NCBI GenBank assembly: GCA_964653025.1
Contig: CAZZBZ010000076.1
Coordinates: 1-14,075 of the forward strand
Reading direction: 5' to 3'
Source: JABWAM01 sp964653025
GTDB taxonomy: Bacteria; Verrucomicrobiota; Verrucomicrobiia; JABWAM01
DNA length: 14,075 nucleotides
The notes under the pieces are model-generated. The model was not told the origin of the DNA. It saw nothing but the letters and a program-made list of their open reading frames with translations, and made no database searches. The translations under genes and the position numbers were made by a program. Shown piece by piece: positions 1-6,896 of the stretch (position 1 is its first letter; every line of letters starts with the position of its first letter).

Positions 1-1364
1 GCATAGCCGAAGGAGCCCCCCGTGTGCGCGATCACCCACTGCGCGCGGGGATACGCCTTCGCGAGCTCGGCCATGGACTCCACCGTGCCCGCGGCCCCCT
101 CGGTGTGGAGCAGCGAGTAAAGCCCGTGGCGGTCGGCGTACTCCCAGCAGGCCTTGTAGAGGGGATCTGTGTACTTGCGGCCGAGCTTCAGGTACGGCTT
201 GAGGGCGATGAACCCCTGCTTTTCCACCCGTTTCCTCACCTCGGCCATGAGCCGCGCCGAGGAGAGATGCGTCGGGTTGAGGTAAACGACGCCGAGGTAA
301 CGGTGCGGGAACTTCCGGAGGGCGCGTGCGACGATGTCGTTCCCGTCGATCGGGTCGCTCGCCGCGGGGCCCACCCAGGACATGATCGCCGTCTTCTGGA
401 TTCCGAGCACGTCCTTGATCTCGACCATTCCCGCAGCGTCGCCGCGGTACATGACCACCGCCCCGGCGCCCTGGCCGCCCTCGTGGAGGACGTGGCAATG
501 GGCGTCGAGCACGGGCACGCGAAGCGGCTTCCCCGCAGCCGCGCGGTCGCACAGCGGGTCGGGCCTGCGCCTCGGCGCGGCGGAGGGAATCACCCCCCCG
601 AGCAGACGCGAGAGATTTCCCCCCGCGATCCGCGCCCGGTCCTGCTTCGACACCTGCGCGTAGTCCACGAAGGCGCGCGCCGCGCCGGCGCTCTTCATGG
701 GCAGCCCCGTCCCGAACAGCAAGCGTTCGGCGCCGAAGCGCCGCGTGTATTCCTCAATGCCCCGGTTGATCTGGTAGGAGGAAAACTCCACGTGGAGGTT
801 CGCGTGCCGCGCCATCAGGGCGGTGACGATCCGCTGCGAGGACCACCACGTCCCCTGCAACAGGAGGGGCAGCTTCGGGTAGGCGGTGAGGATCTCGTCC
901 AGCGAAAGGTACGCGGCGTGGTTGAAGCCCCCTGCGTTCCCATCGGGGAGCTCGGAAAAGTCGAGGAGGGTGAGGATGCGCGCGCGCTCGAGGGCCTCCA
1001 GCGTCGGCCCGATCAGCGAGAGCGACAGCGGCCAGTTGTGGGCCCGGGGGAAGAGCGTGACCGCGCGGACGTTCTCCCGCGCCATCGAACGGAGCAGGTC
1101 GGAGGGGCTGCGGTCCCCGTCACCGGCGTCGGGCGGCAGGACCGCCCACACCGGGAAAAGGCGCTTCGGCGCCCGCGCGATTTCTTTCGCCAGGGCCTTC
1201 CGGGCCTGGATCGGGTCGTTGTGGATGGAGAGGGTGTGGACGACCAGCGCCCCCGCGATCCCGCAGTGGTCCATCCACCGCAGCACGTCCGCGGCGCTCC
1301 AGGGCGTGAGGGGATCCTTCCCGTTGCGCGGGCCAATTTCGCAGCAGCAGTCGAAGTAATTCAT
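1..1364 (-). CDS. Tandem-domain amidohydrolase (amidohydrolase_2-like TIM barrels), partial, 3' end outside the window
   Basis: The minus strand is open for 454 codons from the ATG at 1364 and runs off the left edge, so the C-terminus is missing. The protein begins MNYFDCCCEIGPRNGKDPL. Residues 1 to about 265 look like one complete metal-dependent hydrolase barrel, ending with the family-like FGTGLP (217-222) and an ARIAGGNLSRLLG segment. A second barrel starts at about 284 with DAHCH (H289, H291) and continues with LHTEG (H420) and IAHTGG (H447), the expected metal ligands. The first barrel has CCCE where HxH is expected and G220 where the catalytic Asp usually sits, so it is probably inactive or structural. 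Members of this superfamily hydrolyse or decarboxylate small cyclic or carboxylated substrates in the cytoplasm; the substrate here is unknown. No clear Shine-Dalgarno precedes the ATG. It is divergent from the AraC gene, which may regulate it. A fusion of two adjacent paralogues is the simplest origin. Confidence 0.85.
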   Translation of the reverse strand, partial: MNYFDCCCEIGPRNGKDPLTPWSAADVLRWMDHCGIAGALVVHTLSIHNDPIQARKALAKEIARAPKRLFPVWAVLPPDAGDGDRSPSDLLRSMARENVRAVTLFPRAHNWPLSLSLIGPTLEALERARILTLLDFSELPDGNAGGFNHAAYLSLDEILTAYPKLPLLLQGTWWSSQRIVTALMARHANLHVEFSSYQINRGIEEYTRRFGAERLLFGTGLPMKSAGAARAFVDYAQVSKQDRARIAGGNLSRLLGGVIPSAAPRRRPDPLCDRAAAGKPLRVPVLDAHCHVLHEGGQGAGAVVMYRGDAAGMVEIKDVLGIQKTAIMSWVGPAASDPIDGNDIVARALRKFPHRYLGVVYLNPTHLSSARLMAEVRKRVEKQGFIALKPYLKLGRKYTDPLYKACWEYADRHGLYSLLHTEGAAGTVESMAELAKAYPRAQWVIAHTGGSFGY

Positions 1365-1450
1365 GGATGAGGTTCGAGAATAGATCGGGGGGTCGGGAGG
1401 GCGAAAAGAAAATCTGCGCTATTGCGAAAAAAACTATCTGGTCATTCTCG

Positions 1451-1471
1451 GGCAAGGCACGTCCCCTTGCC
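1451..1471. promoter_or_regulatory. Operator-like inverted repeat upstream of the amidohydrolase gene
   Basis: GGCAAGG (1451-1457) and CCTTGCC (1465-1471) form a perfect 7-bp inverted repeat with a 7-nt spacer. It lies 87-107 bp upstream of the amidohydrolase start in the AT-rich part of the divergent region. That position suits a regulator site. AraC proteins more often bind direct repeats, so the partner is unknown and the site is a proposal only. Confidence 0.3.
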
Positions 1472-1517
1472 ATGAAACTCCTTTATCATTAACTCCACAG
1501 AACCGCCCGCGTGATTG

Positions 1518-1592
1518 GGGAGCACACGCGTCCGGCGTGTCCTGCGGGGCGGCTCGCACAATCGTGCGTGCGTGGCGAGCCAACCGTCTCCC
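1518..1592. repeat. Nested inverted repeats that could fold as a three-way junction
   Basis: Three sets of complementary arms are nested: GGGAG (1518-1522) with CTCCC (1588-1592); ACACGC (1524-1529) with GCGTGT (1535-1540); and GGCTCGC (1551-1557) with GCGAGCC (1575-1581). Inside the last, CGCAC and GTGCG pair around AATC. There is no T-run after the structure, so it is not a typical intrinsic terminator. It may be a degenerate palindromic element or a leader structure. The outer 5-bp pairing could be chance at this GC content. Confidence 0.35.
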
Positions 1593-1620
1593 TCGGGAAG
1601 TCGACAGGCAGAATAGACAA

Positions 1621-1675
1621 AAGCTCGCCTCGGGGTAAATGGCCCGGGTTGCTCTGGTGTTGTCGGGGATTGCGG
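1621..1675 (+). repeat. Left copy of a 55-bp exact repeat at the scaffold gap
   Basis: These 55 bases, beginning AAGCTCGCCTCGGGG and ending GGGGATTGCGG, are identical to 1776-1830 on the other side of the N run. The copy ends exactly where the Ns begin. It is best read as the end of the left contig, sharing a k-mer-sized overlap with the right contig, not as a biological duplication. Confidence 0.95.
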
Positions 1676-1775
1676 NNNNNNNNNNNNNNNNNNNNNNNNN
1701 NNNNNNNNNNNNNNNNNNNNNNNNNNNNNNNNNNNNNNNNNNNNNNNNNNNNNNNNNNNNNNNNNNNNNNNNNNN
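1676..1775. other. Assembly gap of 100 Ns
   Basis: There are exactly 100 N bases, the conventional size for a gap of unknown length. The identical 55-bp flanks suggest the true gap is zero or negative: the two contigs probably overlap by those 55 bp. Confidence 0.99.
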
Positions 1776-1830
1776 AAGCTCGCCTCGGGGTAAATGGCCC
1801 GGGTTGCTCTGGTGTTGTCGGGGATTGCGG
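1776..1830 (+). repeat. Right copy of the 55-bp exact repeat at the scaffold gap
   Basis: It is identical to 1621-1675 and starts at the first base after the Ns. An 11-base G run (1829-1839) overlaps its last two bases. Such a homopolymer is a plausible reason for the assembly break. Confidence 0.95.
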
Positions 1831-1910
1831 GGGGGGGGGCAAGTCGCGCAGGCGGGCGGGACGAGGCTTGCCCGCCTATGGAGGGGTGTCCCGGCTCCAA
1901 GAACCTCTGG

Positions 1911-1975
1911 ATCCGCCTGAGGCGAACAAGCCGTTGAACCGTGAACTCGTGAACCCGCCAACCTGCGAACCTGAA
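1911..1975 (+). repeat. Dispersed repeat, copy A (ATCCGCCTGAGGCG + GAACC units)
   Basis: The segment starts ATCCGCCTGAGGCGAACAA and continues with GAAC-type units near 1936, 1943, 1951 and 1967. Its first 22 bases match 19 of 22 bases of the minus-strand sequence at 13855-13834 (copy B), and all three differences are A/G transitions. It lies upstream of the AraC gene. The CGCC/GGCG pair around TGA can form a short hairpin. The function is unknown. Confidence 0.6.
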
Positions 1976-2089
1976 TCGCTCCCTCCATCATGGACCACGC
2001 TGGACAAGGCCGCATTCGTCTGGAACTGTTCGCCCACGGTGGCCAGGAAGAACAAGAGCACGTCCCCGCTCGGCGAGGTGATCCGCCAA

Positions 2090-2995
2090 ATGGCAAGGTC
2101 CCGCACGCCGGCGCTCCTCTTGGAACCGGCCCCCCCCGGCCACCAACTCGCCAGCCATCCGCCGTTGCGCGGGCCCTCGTCGCACGGGCTGTACGAGTTG
2201 GGCATCTGCTACGAGGGAGAGATCCTGATGGCCAGCGGGACGCGGATGTACCATCTCAAGCCGGGCGACTTCGCGGTGATCGAGCCCGGCGCCTGGCACT
2301 ACGAGTCATATCGCGACCGCCGCCGCTCCTACAAGGGTTGCTGGCTCTGCACTGCCCCCGGCGTGATCCGCTGCAATTTCTCCTCCTACCGGCGGAGAAG
2401 ATTTGAAACTCACTGGCTGCGTGGGATTTCGACCGGGAGCGAGCACGACGGATTCTTTAAAGACCTCGTCTGCCAGATTAGTACGCGACGTTCGGGTTGG
2501 CAGGCGAGGACGCGGCGACTCGCCATCAACCTGCTGGAGGATCTCCAGCGCCACACGGAGGGCATTTCCCAGCCCCCGTCGCAACTCACCTTCGAGCCGC
2601 TGGACAAGCTCCTCCGTATCATGGAGGCCCGCTTCCGCGAGCCGCTGGAGATCCAAACGCTCGCGCGGGAGGTGGGGCTCACCCCGAACTACCTCAGCAG
2701 CCAGTTCAGGAAGGCCTTCCACACGAGCTTCACGAACTACCTGCAAATCCTCCGGGTCTGGCACGCCCAGATGCTTCTCGATCACGGTCGGCCGATCAAG
2801 GAAGTGGCCGCCGAGTGCGGGTTCAGGAACGTCCACTACTTCACCACGGTCTTCACACAGAAATGCAGAGTGACTCCCGGCGCCTACGCCCGCGGTTCCC
2901 ACCCCTCCCTTCTCTCCCGGCGCGCGGGTCACTCCTCGAAGCGCACCTGGCGGGTGTCGCGCTCGATCCCGGTGCGTTTCGCGAGGAGGGCGTAG
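2090..2995 (+). CDS. AraC-family transcriptional regulator (cupin sensor + double HTH)
   Basis: The predicted protein has 301 residues. Residues about 10-110 form a cupin-like sensor (YELGICYEGEI, HLKPGDFAVIEPGAWHYES) of the kind that binds a small ligand such as a sugar. Residues about 170-275 are the AraC DNA-binding domain: helix-turn-helix 1 around LAREVGLTPNYLSSQFRKAF, helix-turn-helix 2 around 236-258 (IKEVAAECGFRNVHYFTTVF), then the typical ...VTPGAY end. The ATG at 2090 has GAGGTG nine bases upstream. The frame stays open further upstream (DKAAFVWNCSPTVARKNK...), so a longer form beginning at GTG 2078 or earlier is possible. The 3' end overlaps the convergent C-N hydrolase gene by 67 bp, and the last 25 or so residues look like dispensable tail. 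It probably regulates the divergent amidohydrolase gene or the seven-gene operon it faces; that is inference from position. Confidence 0.88.
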   Translation: MARSRTPALLLEPAPPGHQLASHPPLRGPSSHGLYELGICYEGEILMASGTRMYHLKPGDFAVIEPGAWHYESYRDRRRSYKGCWLCTAPGVIRCNFSSYRRRRFETHWLRGISTGSEHDGFFKDLVCQISTRRSGWQARTRRLAINLLEDLQRHTEGISQPPSQLTFEPLDKLLRIMEARFREPLEIQTLAREVGLTPNYLSSQFRKAFHTSFTNYLQILRVWHAQMLLDHGRPIKEVAAECGFRNVHYFTTVFTQKCRVTPGAYARGSHPSLLSRRAGHSSKRTWRVSRSIPVRFARRA

Positions 2996-3927
2996 AGTTC
3001 GGGGCGGCGCGAGCGGATCCAGCGGCGGCCCGTGGACCGCCCCAGCAGTCTCTCGTCGAGGTCGCACACCAGCATCGCGTCGCGCGCCTTCCAGGTCTCC
3101 ACGAGGACGCGCCCGTAGGGGTCGAGGACCATGGCGTTGCCCGTGCGGACCTCGTCGTCGTCCACCCCCACCCCGTTCGAGAAGACGAGGAAGACCCCGT
3201 TGTCGTGCGCGCGGCTGGGCAGCCACCGCATCAGCCACCCTCGCCCCTTGTCCCCGCGGAACTCCCGCTCGATCGCGGCAGGATTCGCCCGGCGGTTCTC
3301 CCAAAGCCGCCGGTCCACGAGACCCATGCAGTGGGGGCTATTCGAACGGCAGCCGCCGGTCTGGTGCGGCGCCAGGACCACGTCGGCACCCATCAGCGCC
3401 GCGACCCGCACGTTCTCGTTGATGTTGTTGTCGTAGCAGATGAGCACCGCCGCCCGCCATCCCCACGGGGTGTCGAACACGGTATAGACCTCGCCACTCT
3501 TGATCAGGTCGTGCTCGAAGGAATGGAGCTTGCGGTGGACGTGGACCTTCCCGTTCGGCAGCGCGACGACGTAGCTGTTGTGGAAGGCGCCCTTGCGCCC
3601 ACGCTCGACAAGGCCGGCGCCGATCCCGAGGCCGTGCTCGCGCGCGAGGGCAGCGAGGCGGCGGACGCTCGGGCCTCCTGGAACCGGCTCGGAAAGCGCC
3701 TCCAACCCCCGGGGAGACAGGTTGCGGATGAACCAGTAACCGGTGAGGCAGCACTCCGGGAACACGATCAACCTCACCCCGCGCCGGGCCGCCCTCTTCA
3801 CGAACGACTCGACCCTGGCAAAGTTCGCCTCCTTGTCCCCCTCCCGGCTCTCCATCTGGACCGTGGCGACGCGGAGGGGACGCGGGGGAACGTGCGGTTT
3901 CCTGAACCTGGGGGGAGCGGTTTTCAC
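2929..3927 (-). CDS. Carbon-nitrogen hydrolase (nitrilase superfamily amidohydrolase)
   Basis: The predicted 332-residue cytoplasmic enzyme has the nitrilase-superfamily Glu-Lys-Cys triad: E58 in VFPECCLTGY, K133 in HRKLH and C164 in VLICYDNN. These enzymes hydrolyse amides or carbamoyl groups (N-carbamoyl compounds, omega-amides) through a cysteine thioester. About 60 residues between the Cys motif and SNGVGVDDDEVRTGNAMVLDP form an insertion longer than in small amidases of the family. I chose GTG at 3927 because AAGGA sits seven bases upstream and it lies 28 bp after the previous stop; the earlier ATG at 4074 would overlap that gene by about 119 bp and adds a low-complexity Arg/Pro stretch. 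It is the last gene of the putative operon and converges with the AraC gene. The substrate cannot be assigned. Confidence 0.9.
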   Translation of the reverse strand: MKTAPPRFRKPHVPPRPLRVATVQMESREGDKEANFARVESFVKRAARRGVRLIVFPECCLTGYWFIRNLSPRGLEALSEPVPGGPSVRRLAALAREHGLGIGAGLVERGRKGAFHNSYVVALPNGKVHVHRKLHSFEHDLIKSGEVYTVFDTPWGWRAAVLICYDNNINENVRVAALMGADVVLAPHQTGGCRSNSPHCMGLVDRRLWENRRANPAAIEREFRGDKGRGWLMRWLPSRAHDNGVFLVFSNGVGVDDDEVRTGNAMVLDPYGRVLVETWKARDAMLVCDLDERLLGRSTGRRWIRSRRPELYALLAKRTGIERDTRQVRFEE

Positions 3928-3955
3928 GGGGAAATCCTTATCTTCCAGCCGCCGC

Positions 3956-5380
3956 CTACCGTCGCGGCGAACCGGGGCGCTGCGTTTCCACGAAGGCGTC
4001 CCACCCCCACGCTTGCGCGAGTTTCGCGAAGGCCTGGAGCGAGTGCGGGCCGCTGGTACCGCGATAGGTGGCATCCTTGTACTCGATGGCCACGTTGCTC
4101 CAGATCTTCAGGTCCATGATGCCGTCCCGCGGAGTCCCGTTGCCGCCGCTGGCCGTGCCGCGGCCATAGAACTCGTTCGAGAGAGTGAGGGTGAGCGCGC
4201 CCATCCCCTCGCCGCCGAACTCGACGTGGTAGAACCCCTGCCCCAGCACGTTGCCCGCGGCCGGGCCGCCCATGTCGATGGTCATCTGGTCCAAATGGAC
4301 CCCTTGGAACCTCACCACTCCCCCCGACATGAACAGGCGTCGGGCGCCGCCGGTGGCCTCGTTGAGCCACGGTTTGCGGGCGGTGAAGGTGAGCACCCCC
4401 TTGCTCTGGGTGAGCTTGCCCATCGAGCCGACGATCATTCCGCCGAGGTTGGCCTCCCCCCCCGAGAGGGTAAACTCCCCCGGGCTTTCCCCGTTGCGTC
4501 CGAGAAAGACGCCGTGGCCGTCGGCGTTCAGCACGCCGCCGCTCACGTTCAACTGGGCGAGGTCTTCCGCGAAGGCGGAGTCCGGACATTTCCCGTAACC
4601 CGGCGCGCGCCCCCCCACGACCATCCGCTGCTTCTCGCTTCCCGGGAAGACGTTGAGCGTTCCCCCCGTGAGGTTGAGGACCGCCGTGCCGACCCCGTTC
4701 GTTCCCCAATTGCCCACCCGCATCTCGGAGGCCGAGCCGTTCACCGTCGCCGTCCCTCCCTCCACGTTCATGACCCCCATTCCGGTGTGCGGGCCGGGGC
4801 CCACGGTCTCCCCGACCACGAACACGTAGCCGTGGACATCCTCGTGGAAGGCGAAGCTGCCGGCCCGCACCTCCAGGACGCTGTCCGCGTTCTTGCCGTT
4901 CCGCACGGCGAGCATGCCTCCCCCGCCAATGAGGAGGGCGCCCCCGTCCACCGTGACCTTCCCGCCCGTCTGCGAGGCGCCGATCGTGTTCTCGCCCACG
5001 CCCGAGAGCGTGCCCCCCTTCACGAGGATCTGCCCCCCCTGCTTCACCGTGAACGACGTGGTGAGGCTGGCCCCCTTGGCGAGATCGATCACGAGCATGT
5101 TCTCGATGCCGGAGTCGCCGGATCCCTGCATGAGCAGTTCCTTGAGGTCGCGGCTCACCCCCTCGAGGGTGATCTCGAAGCGCGCCTGGCGACCGGCCTC
5201 GACGGTCGCGCTGTCCCCGGCGGCGGGCACGCCCTCGGGGGTCCAGTTGGCGGCATCCGCCCAGGAGCCGCTGCCCCGGTTCTTCGGCCAGGTGTACGAC
5301 GCCGCGCGCGCACACGCCGCGCCGGCGAAAACGAACGCCGCAACGAGGACCAGCCTTGCCGTGAACACGGGGATCTTCAT
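3956..5380 (-). CDS. Secreted beta-helix / autotransporter-like repeat protein
   Basis: The predicted 474-residue protein starts with a clear signal peptide (MKIPVFTARLVLVAAFVFAG..., cleavage near ARAA|SYTW at about 27). It then has the W...ADAANW...GVPAAGDSATV signature seen at the start of many PVC exported beta-helical, PEP-CTERM or autotransporter-like proteins. Residues about 100-400 consist of irregular G-rich turns such as LNLTGGTLNV, LNVSGGVLNAD and FTLSGGEANLGG, each probably one or two coils of a right-handed beta-helix. No PEP-CTERM anchor, autotransporter barrel or Por-type C-terminal domain is visible; the protein simply ends ...RPGSPRR. Its ATG overlaps the stop of the upstream GH32-like gene as ATGA, so translation is probably coupled. 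A role in binding or holding substrate outside the cell is possible but not shown. Confidence 0.82.
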   Translation of the reverse strand: MKIPVFTARLVLVAAFVFAGAACARAASYTWPKNRGSGSWADAANWTPEGVPAAGDSATVEAGRQARFEITLEGVSRDLKELLMQGSGDSGIENMLVIDLAKGASLTTSFTVKQGGQILVKGGTLSGVGENTIGASQTGGKVTVDGGALLIGGGGMLAVRNGKNADSVLEVRAGSFAFHEDVHGYVFVVGETVGPGPHTGMGVMNVEGGTATVNGSASEMRVGNWGTNGVGTAVLNLTGGTLNVFPGSEKQRMVVGGRAPGYGKCPDSAFAEDLAQLNVSGGVLNADGHGVFLGRNGESPGEFTLSGGEANLGGMIVGSMGKLTQSKGVLTFTARKPWLNEATGGARRLFMSGGVVRFQGVHLDQMTIDMGGPAAGNVLGQGFYHVEFGGEGMGALTLTLSNEFYGRGTASGGNGTPRDGIMDLKIWSNVAIEYKDATYRGTSGPHSLQAFAKLAQAWGWDAFVETQRPGSPRR

Positions 5381-6837
5381 AAGCCTTGAGGGGAGTTGAG
5401 GGGCGTGAGCCGGACGTCGCCGAACACGGCCTCCCCGTCCTCGACGAAGAAGCCCAGGCAACCCTCGCGCCGGCTCATCGTCAGCGCGGAAAGGAGGACC
5501 CGCTGGTCCACGCTGACCTCGACGTAGGGCCCCCAGGCGACCACCCGCAGGTCGAACGGCCCCGCGTCGGGGAACGCGCACGGGGCCTCCTGCAGGGTCT
5601 TGTGGCCGCGGCCGAGGGCGTTGTAGTTGACGCCCTGCAGGATGCGGTGCAGCTCGGCGCGCCGGCGGCCGGGAAAGAACGCCGCGCGCGTGCACTGGTC
5701 AGCCGTCTCGTCGCTCCTCCAGGCCGCGCCGAGCGCGCGCGCGCCGCGCGGGAAGACCTTCGCGTCGAGGATGAAGTCGGCGTGCGTCCCCGGCAGCCGC
5801 AGGAACCCCATGCCCGGACGCGCCCGCCCCGCAACGCCCTGCGCGGACGCGGACCACTCGCCCCGAAACGCCCGCGACGGGTCCGCGAGCTCGCCGGGTG
5901 CGAGTGACCTCGCCACCCCGGCCGCCACCGCCCGCCAGCCGGGCTCGAAGGAACGCAGGATCAACTCGCCCGACGTCCCGGCGACCGCCTCCTTCGGCGG
6001 CGCGAGCGCGCGGGACACCCCCTTCGCCCACGGATGCCAGTCGAACTCGGCCGAGATCCAATGGTAGAGGAGGGTGCGCCCGCGCCACACCACGGGGGTG
6101 AAGGCGTGGTTGCCCGGGGGCAGCAGGACGTCGTCGGCAGGCCGCTCCCACGGGCCTTCCAGCTTCGAGGCGACCCGGTACACATCGATCGGCGGCGCCA
6201 CGATGTGCCCGATCATGTAATACCGGGCGCCGAGCTTGAAAATTGCGGGGACTTCAAAGTCGCCGCTGATCGCAGGCTTGTAGAACGGCGGGCGCACCTC
6301 CCAATGCAGCGCGTCCTTGCTCACGATATGTGCGACGCAGCCACGGCGATTGTACGGGCCGTGGTTCTCGTGGGCGCAGATCAATCCGTGGATCGTATCG
6401 CCTTCGATCCACGCAAATGGATCGCGCCAGTCCGCACGTCCGCTATCGCTGAGATCGGCCTCGTACCATCGCGGGTCGGGCACGGCCACGGGATTGTGCG
6501 CGACCTTTTCCCATTTCATCAGGTCGTCGGACACGGCAAGCCCCGTCCGCTGCAATCGTCCGTCCTCGGCCTTCGCGAGCGCGGTGTAGAGCATGGAGAA
6601 GCGTCCTTTCCATGGGAACACATGCATCGTCCAGATCTGATCGTCGTCGAAGGCGCCCGGGTCGCCGGCGTGAAGGGCGTTGGTCACGGGCGTCCAGTTC
6701 ATCCCGTCCTCGCTGACGAGGTGGGCGACCGTGTCGTGGCTGGGGAGCGAGAGGTGGAAGCAGTGGAGGCGGTCCTCGTGGGCGATCACATCGACGTCGC
6801 CAAGTTCCGTGGTATTCCAGCCCTGGGGGATGTACAT
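5377..6837 (-). CDS. GH32/GH43-like beta-propeller glycosidase (predicted)
   Basis: The predicted protein has 486 residues. Residues about 10-290 fit the five-bladed beta-propeller of clan GH-F/GH-J: repeated strands such as VAHLVSEDGMNWTPV and GLAVSDDLMKWEKV, the WRDPFAW motif (R138-D139-P140, transition-state stabiliser in GH32), and SGDFEVPAIFKLGARYYMIGH (E195 as candidate acid/base, at the place of the GH32 ECP motif). The GH32 WMNDPNG nucleophile motif is absent; D14 or D16 in ELGDVDVI are the candidates. Residues about 320-480 resemble the C-terminal beta-sandwich of GH32 (ending GCLGFFVEDGEAVFGDVRL). No signal peptide is seen, so it should act in the cytoplasm on imported sugars. The family is reasonably sure; the activity is not. 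No good ribosome binding site precedes the start, and part of a dispersed repeat lies just upstream. Confidence 0.8.
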   Translation of the reverse strand: MYIPQGWNTTELGDVDVIAHEDRLHCFHLSLPSHDTVAHLVSEDGMNWTPVTNALHAGDPGAFDDDQIWTMHVFPWKGRFSMLYTALAKAEDGRLQRTGLAVSDDLMKWEKVAHNPVAVPDPRWYEADLSDSGRADWRDPFAWIEGDTIHGLICAHENHGPYNRRGCVAHIVSKDALHWEVRPPFYKPAISGDFEVPAIFKLGARYYMIGHIVAPPIDVYRVASKLEGPWERPADDVLLPPGNHAFTPVVWRGRTLLYHWISAEFDWHPWAKGVSRALAPPKEAVAGTSGELILRSFEPGWRAVAAGVARSLAPGELADPSRAFRGEWSASAQGVAGRARPGMGFLRLPGTHADFILDAKVFPRGARALGAAWRSDETADQCTRAAFFPGRRRAELHRILQGVNYNALGRGHKTLQEAPCAFPDAGPFDLRVVAWGPYVEVSVDQRVLLSALTMSRREGCLGFFVEDGEAVFGDVRLTPLNSPQGL

Positions 6838-6856
6838 GATCGGGACGATTGGTTGA

Positions 6857-6889
6857 GCCGTCGAACCTCTTCACCGTGAACCTGAGCCC
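6857..6889 (+). repeat. Dispersed repeat, partial copy C (GAACC units)
   Basis: This sits in the 59-bp gap between two operon genes. GCCGTCGAACC matches copy A (GCCGTTGAACC) at 10 of 11 bases, and ACCGTGAACC (6873-6882) recurs exactly on the minus strand at 13899-13890 and nearly in copy A. The hairpin half (ATCCGCC...) is missing here. Confidence 0.45.
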
Positions 6890-6896
6890 TTGCCTT

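Larger units (their letters stand above)
1365..2089. other. Divergent non-coding region between the amidohydrolase and AraC genes
   Basis: This 725-bp stretch (100 of which are N) separates two divergent genes and should hold both promoters. The part nearest the amidohydrolase (about 1400-1500) is clearly more AT-rich than the rest of the window, with a run of A at 1427-1433 and a TTTATCATTAA patch near 1482, as expected of a promoter region. I cannot fix -35/-10 boxes. It also contains an operator-like dyad (1451-1471), nested hairpins (1518-1592), the scaffold gap with its 55-bp flanks, an 11-G run (1829-1839) and one copy of the dispersed GAACC repeat (1911-1975). No convincing coding sequence is seen. 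Confidence 0.6.

Noticed and set aside
24..1370. A 448-codon open frame on the plus strand
   Set aside because: It is the antisense shadow of the tandem amidohydrolase, whose minus-strand frame carries clear motifs (DAHCH, IAHTGG).
1621..1830. The 55-bp duplication as attachment sites or CRISPR repeats
   Set aside because: Only two copies exist, both abut the N run exactly, and the length fits a k-mer overlap; an assembly cause is far more likely.
1776..2089. N-terminal extension of the AraC gene back to the scaffold gap
   Set aside because: The frame is open, but this stretch contains the dispersed repeat and the 11-G run and reads as low-complexity sequence; openness is expected at this GC content.
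2917..2931. A CCCG/CGGG hairpin directly after the C-N hydrolase stop
   Set aside because: The stem is only about 4 bp with no T-run, and it lies within the overlapping AraC reading frame; not convincing as a terminator.
3743..5389. A 548-codon open frame on the plus strand
   Set aside because: It lies opposite the beta-helix and C-N hydrolase genes, which have a signal peptide and a catalytic triad; the plus-strand product is a low-complexity His/Arg/Glu shadow.
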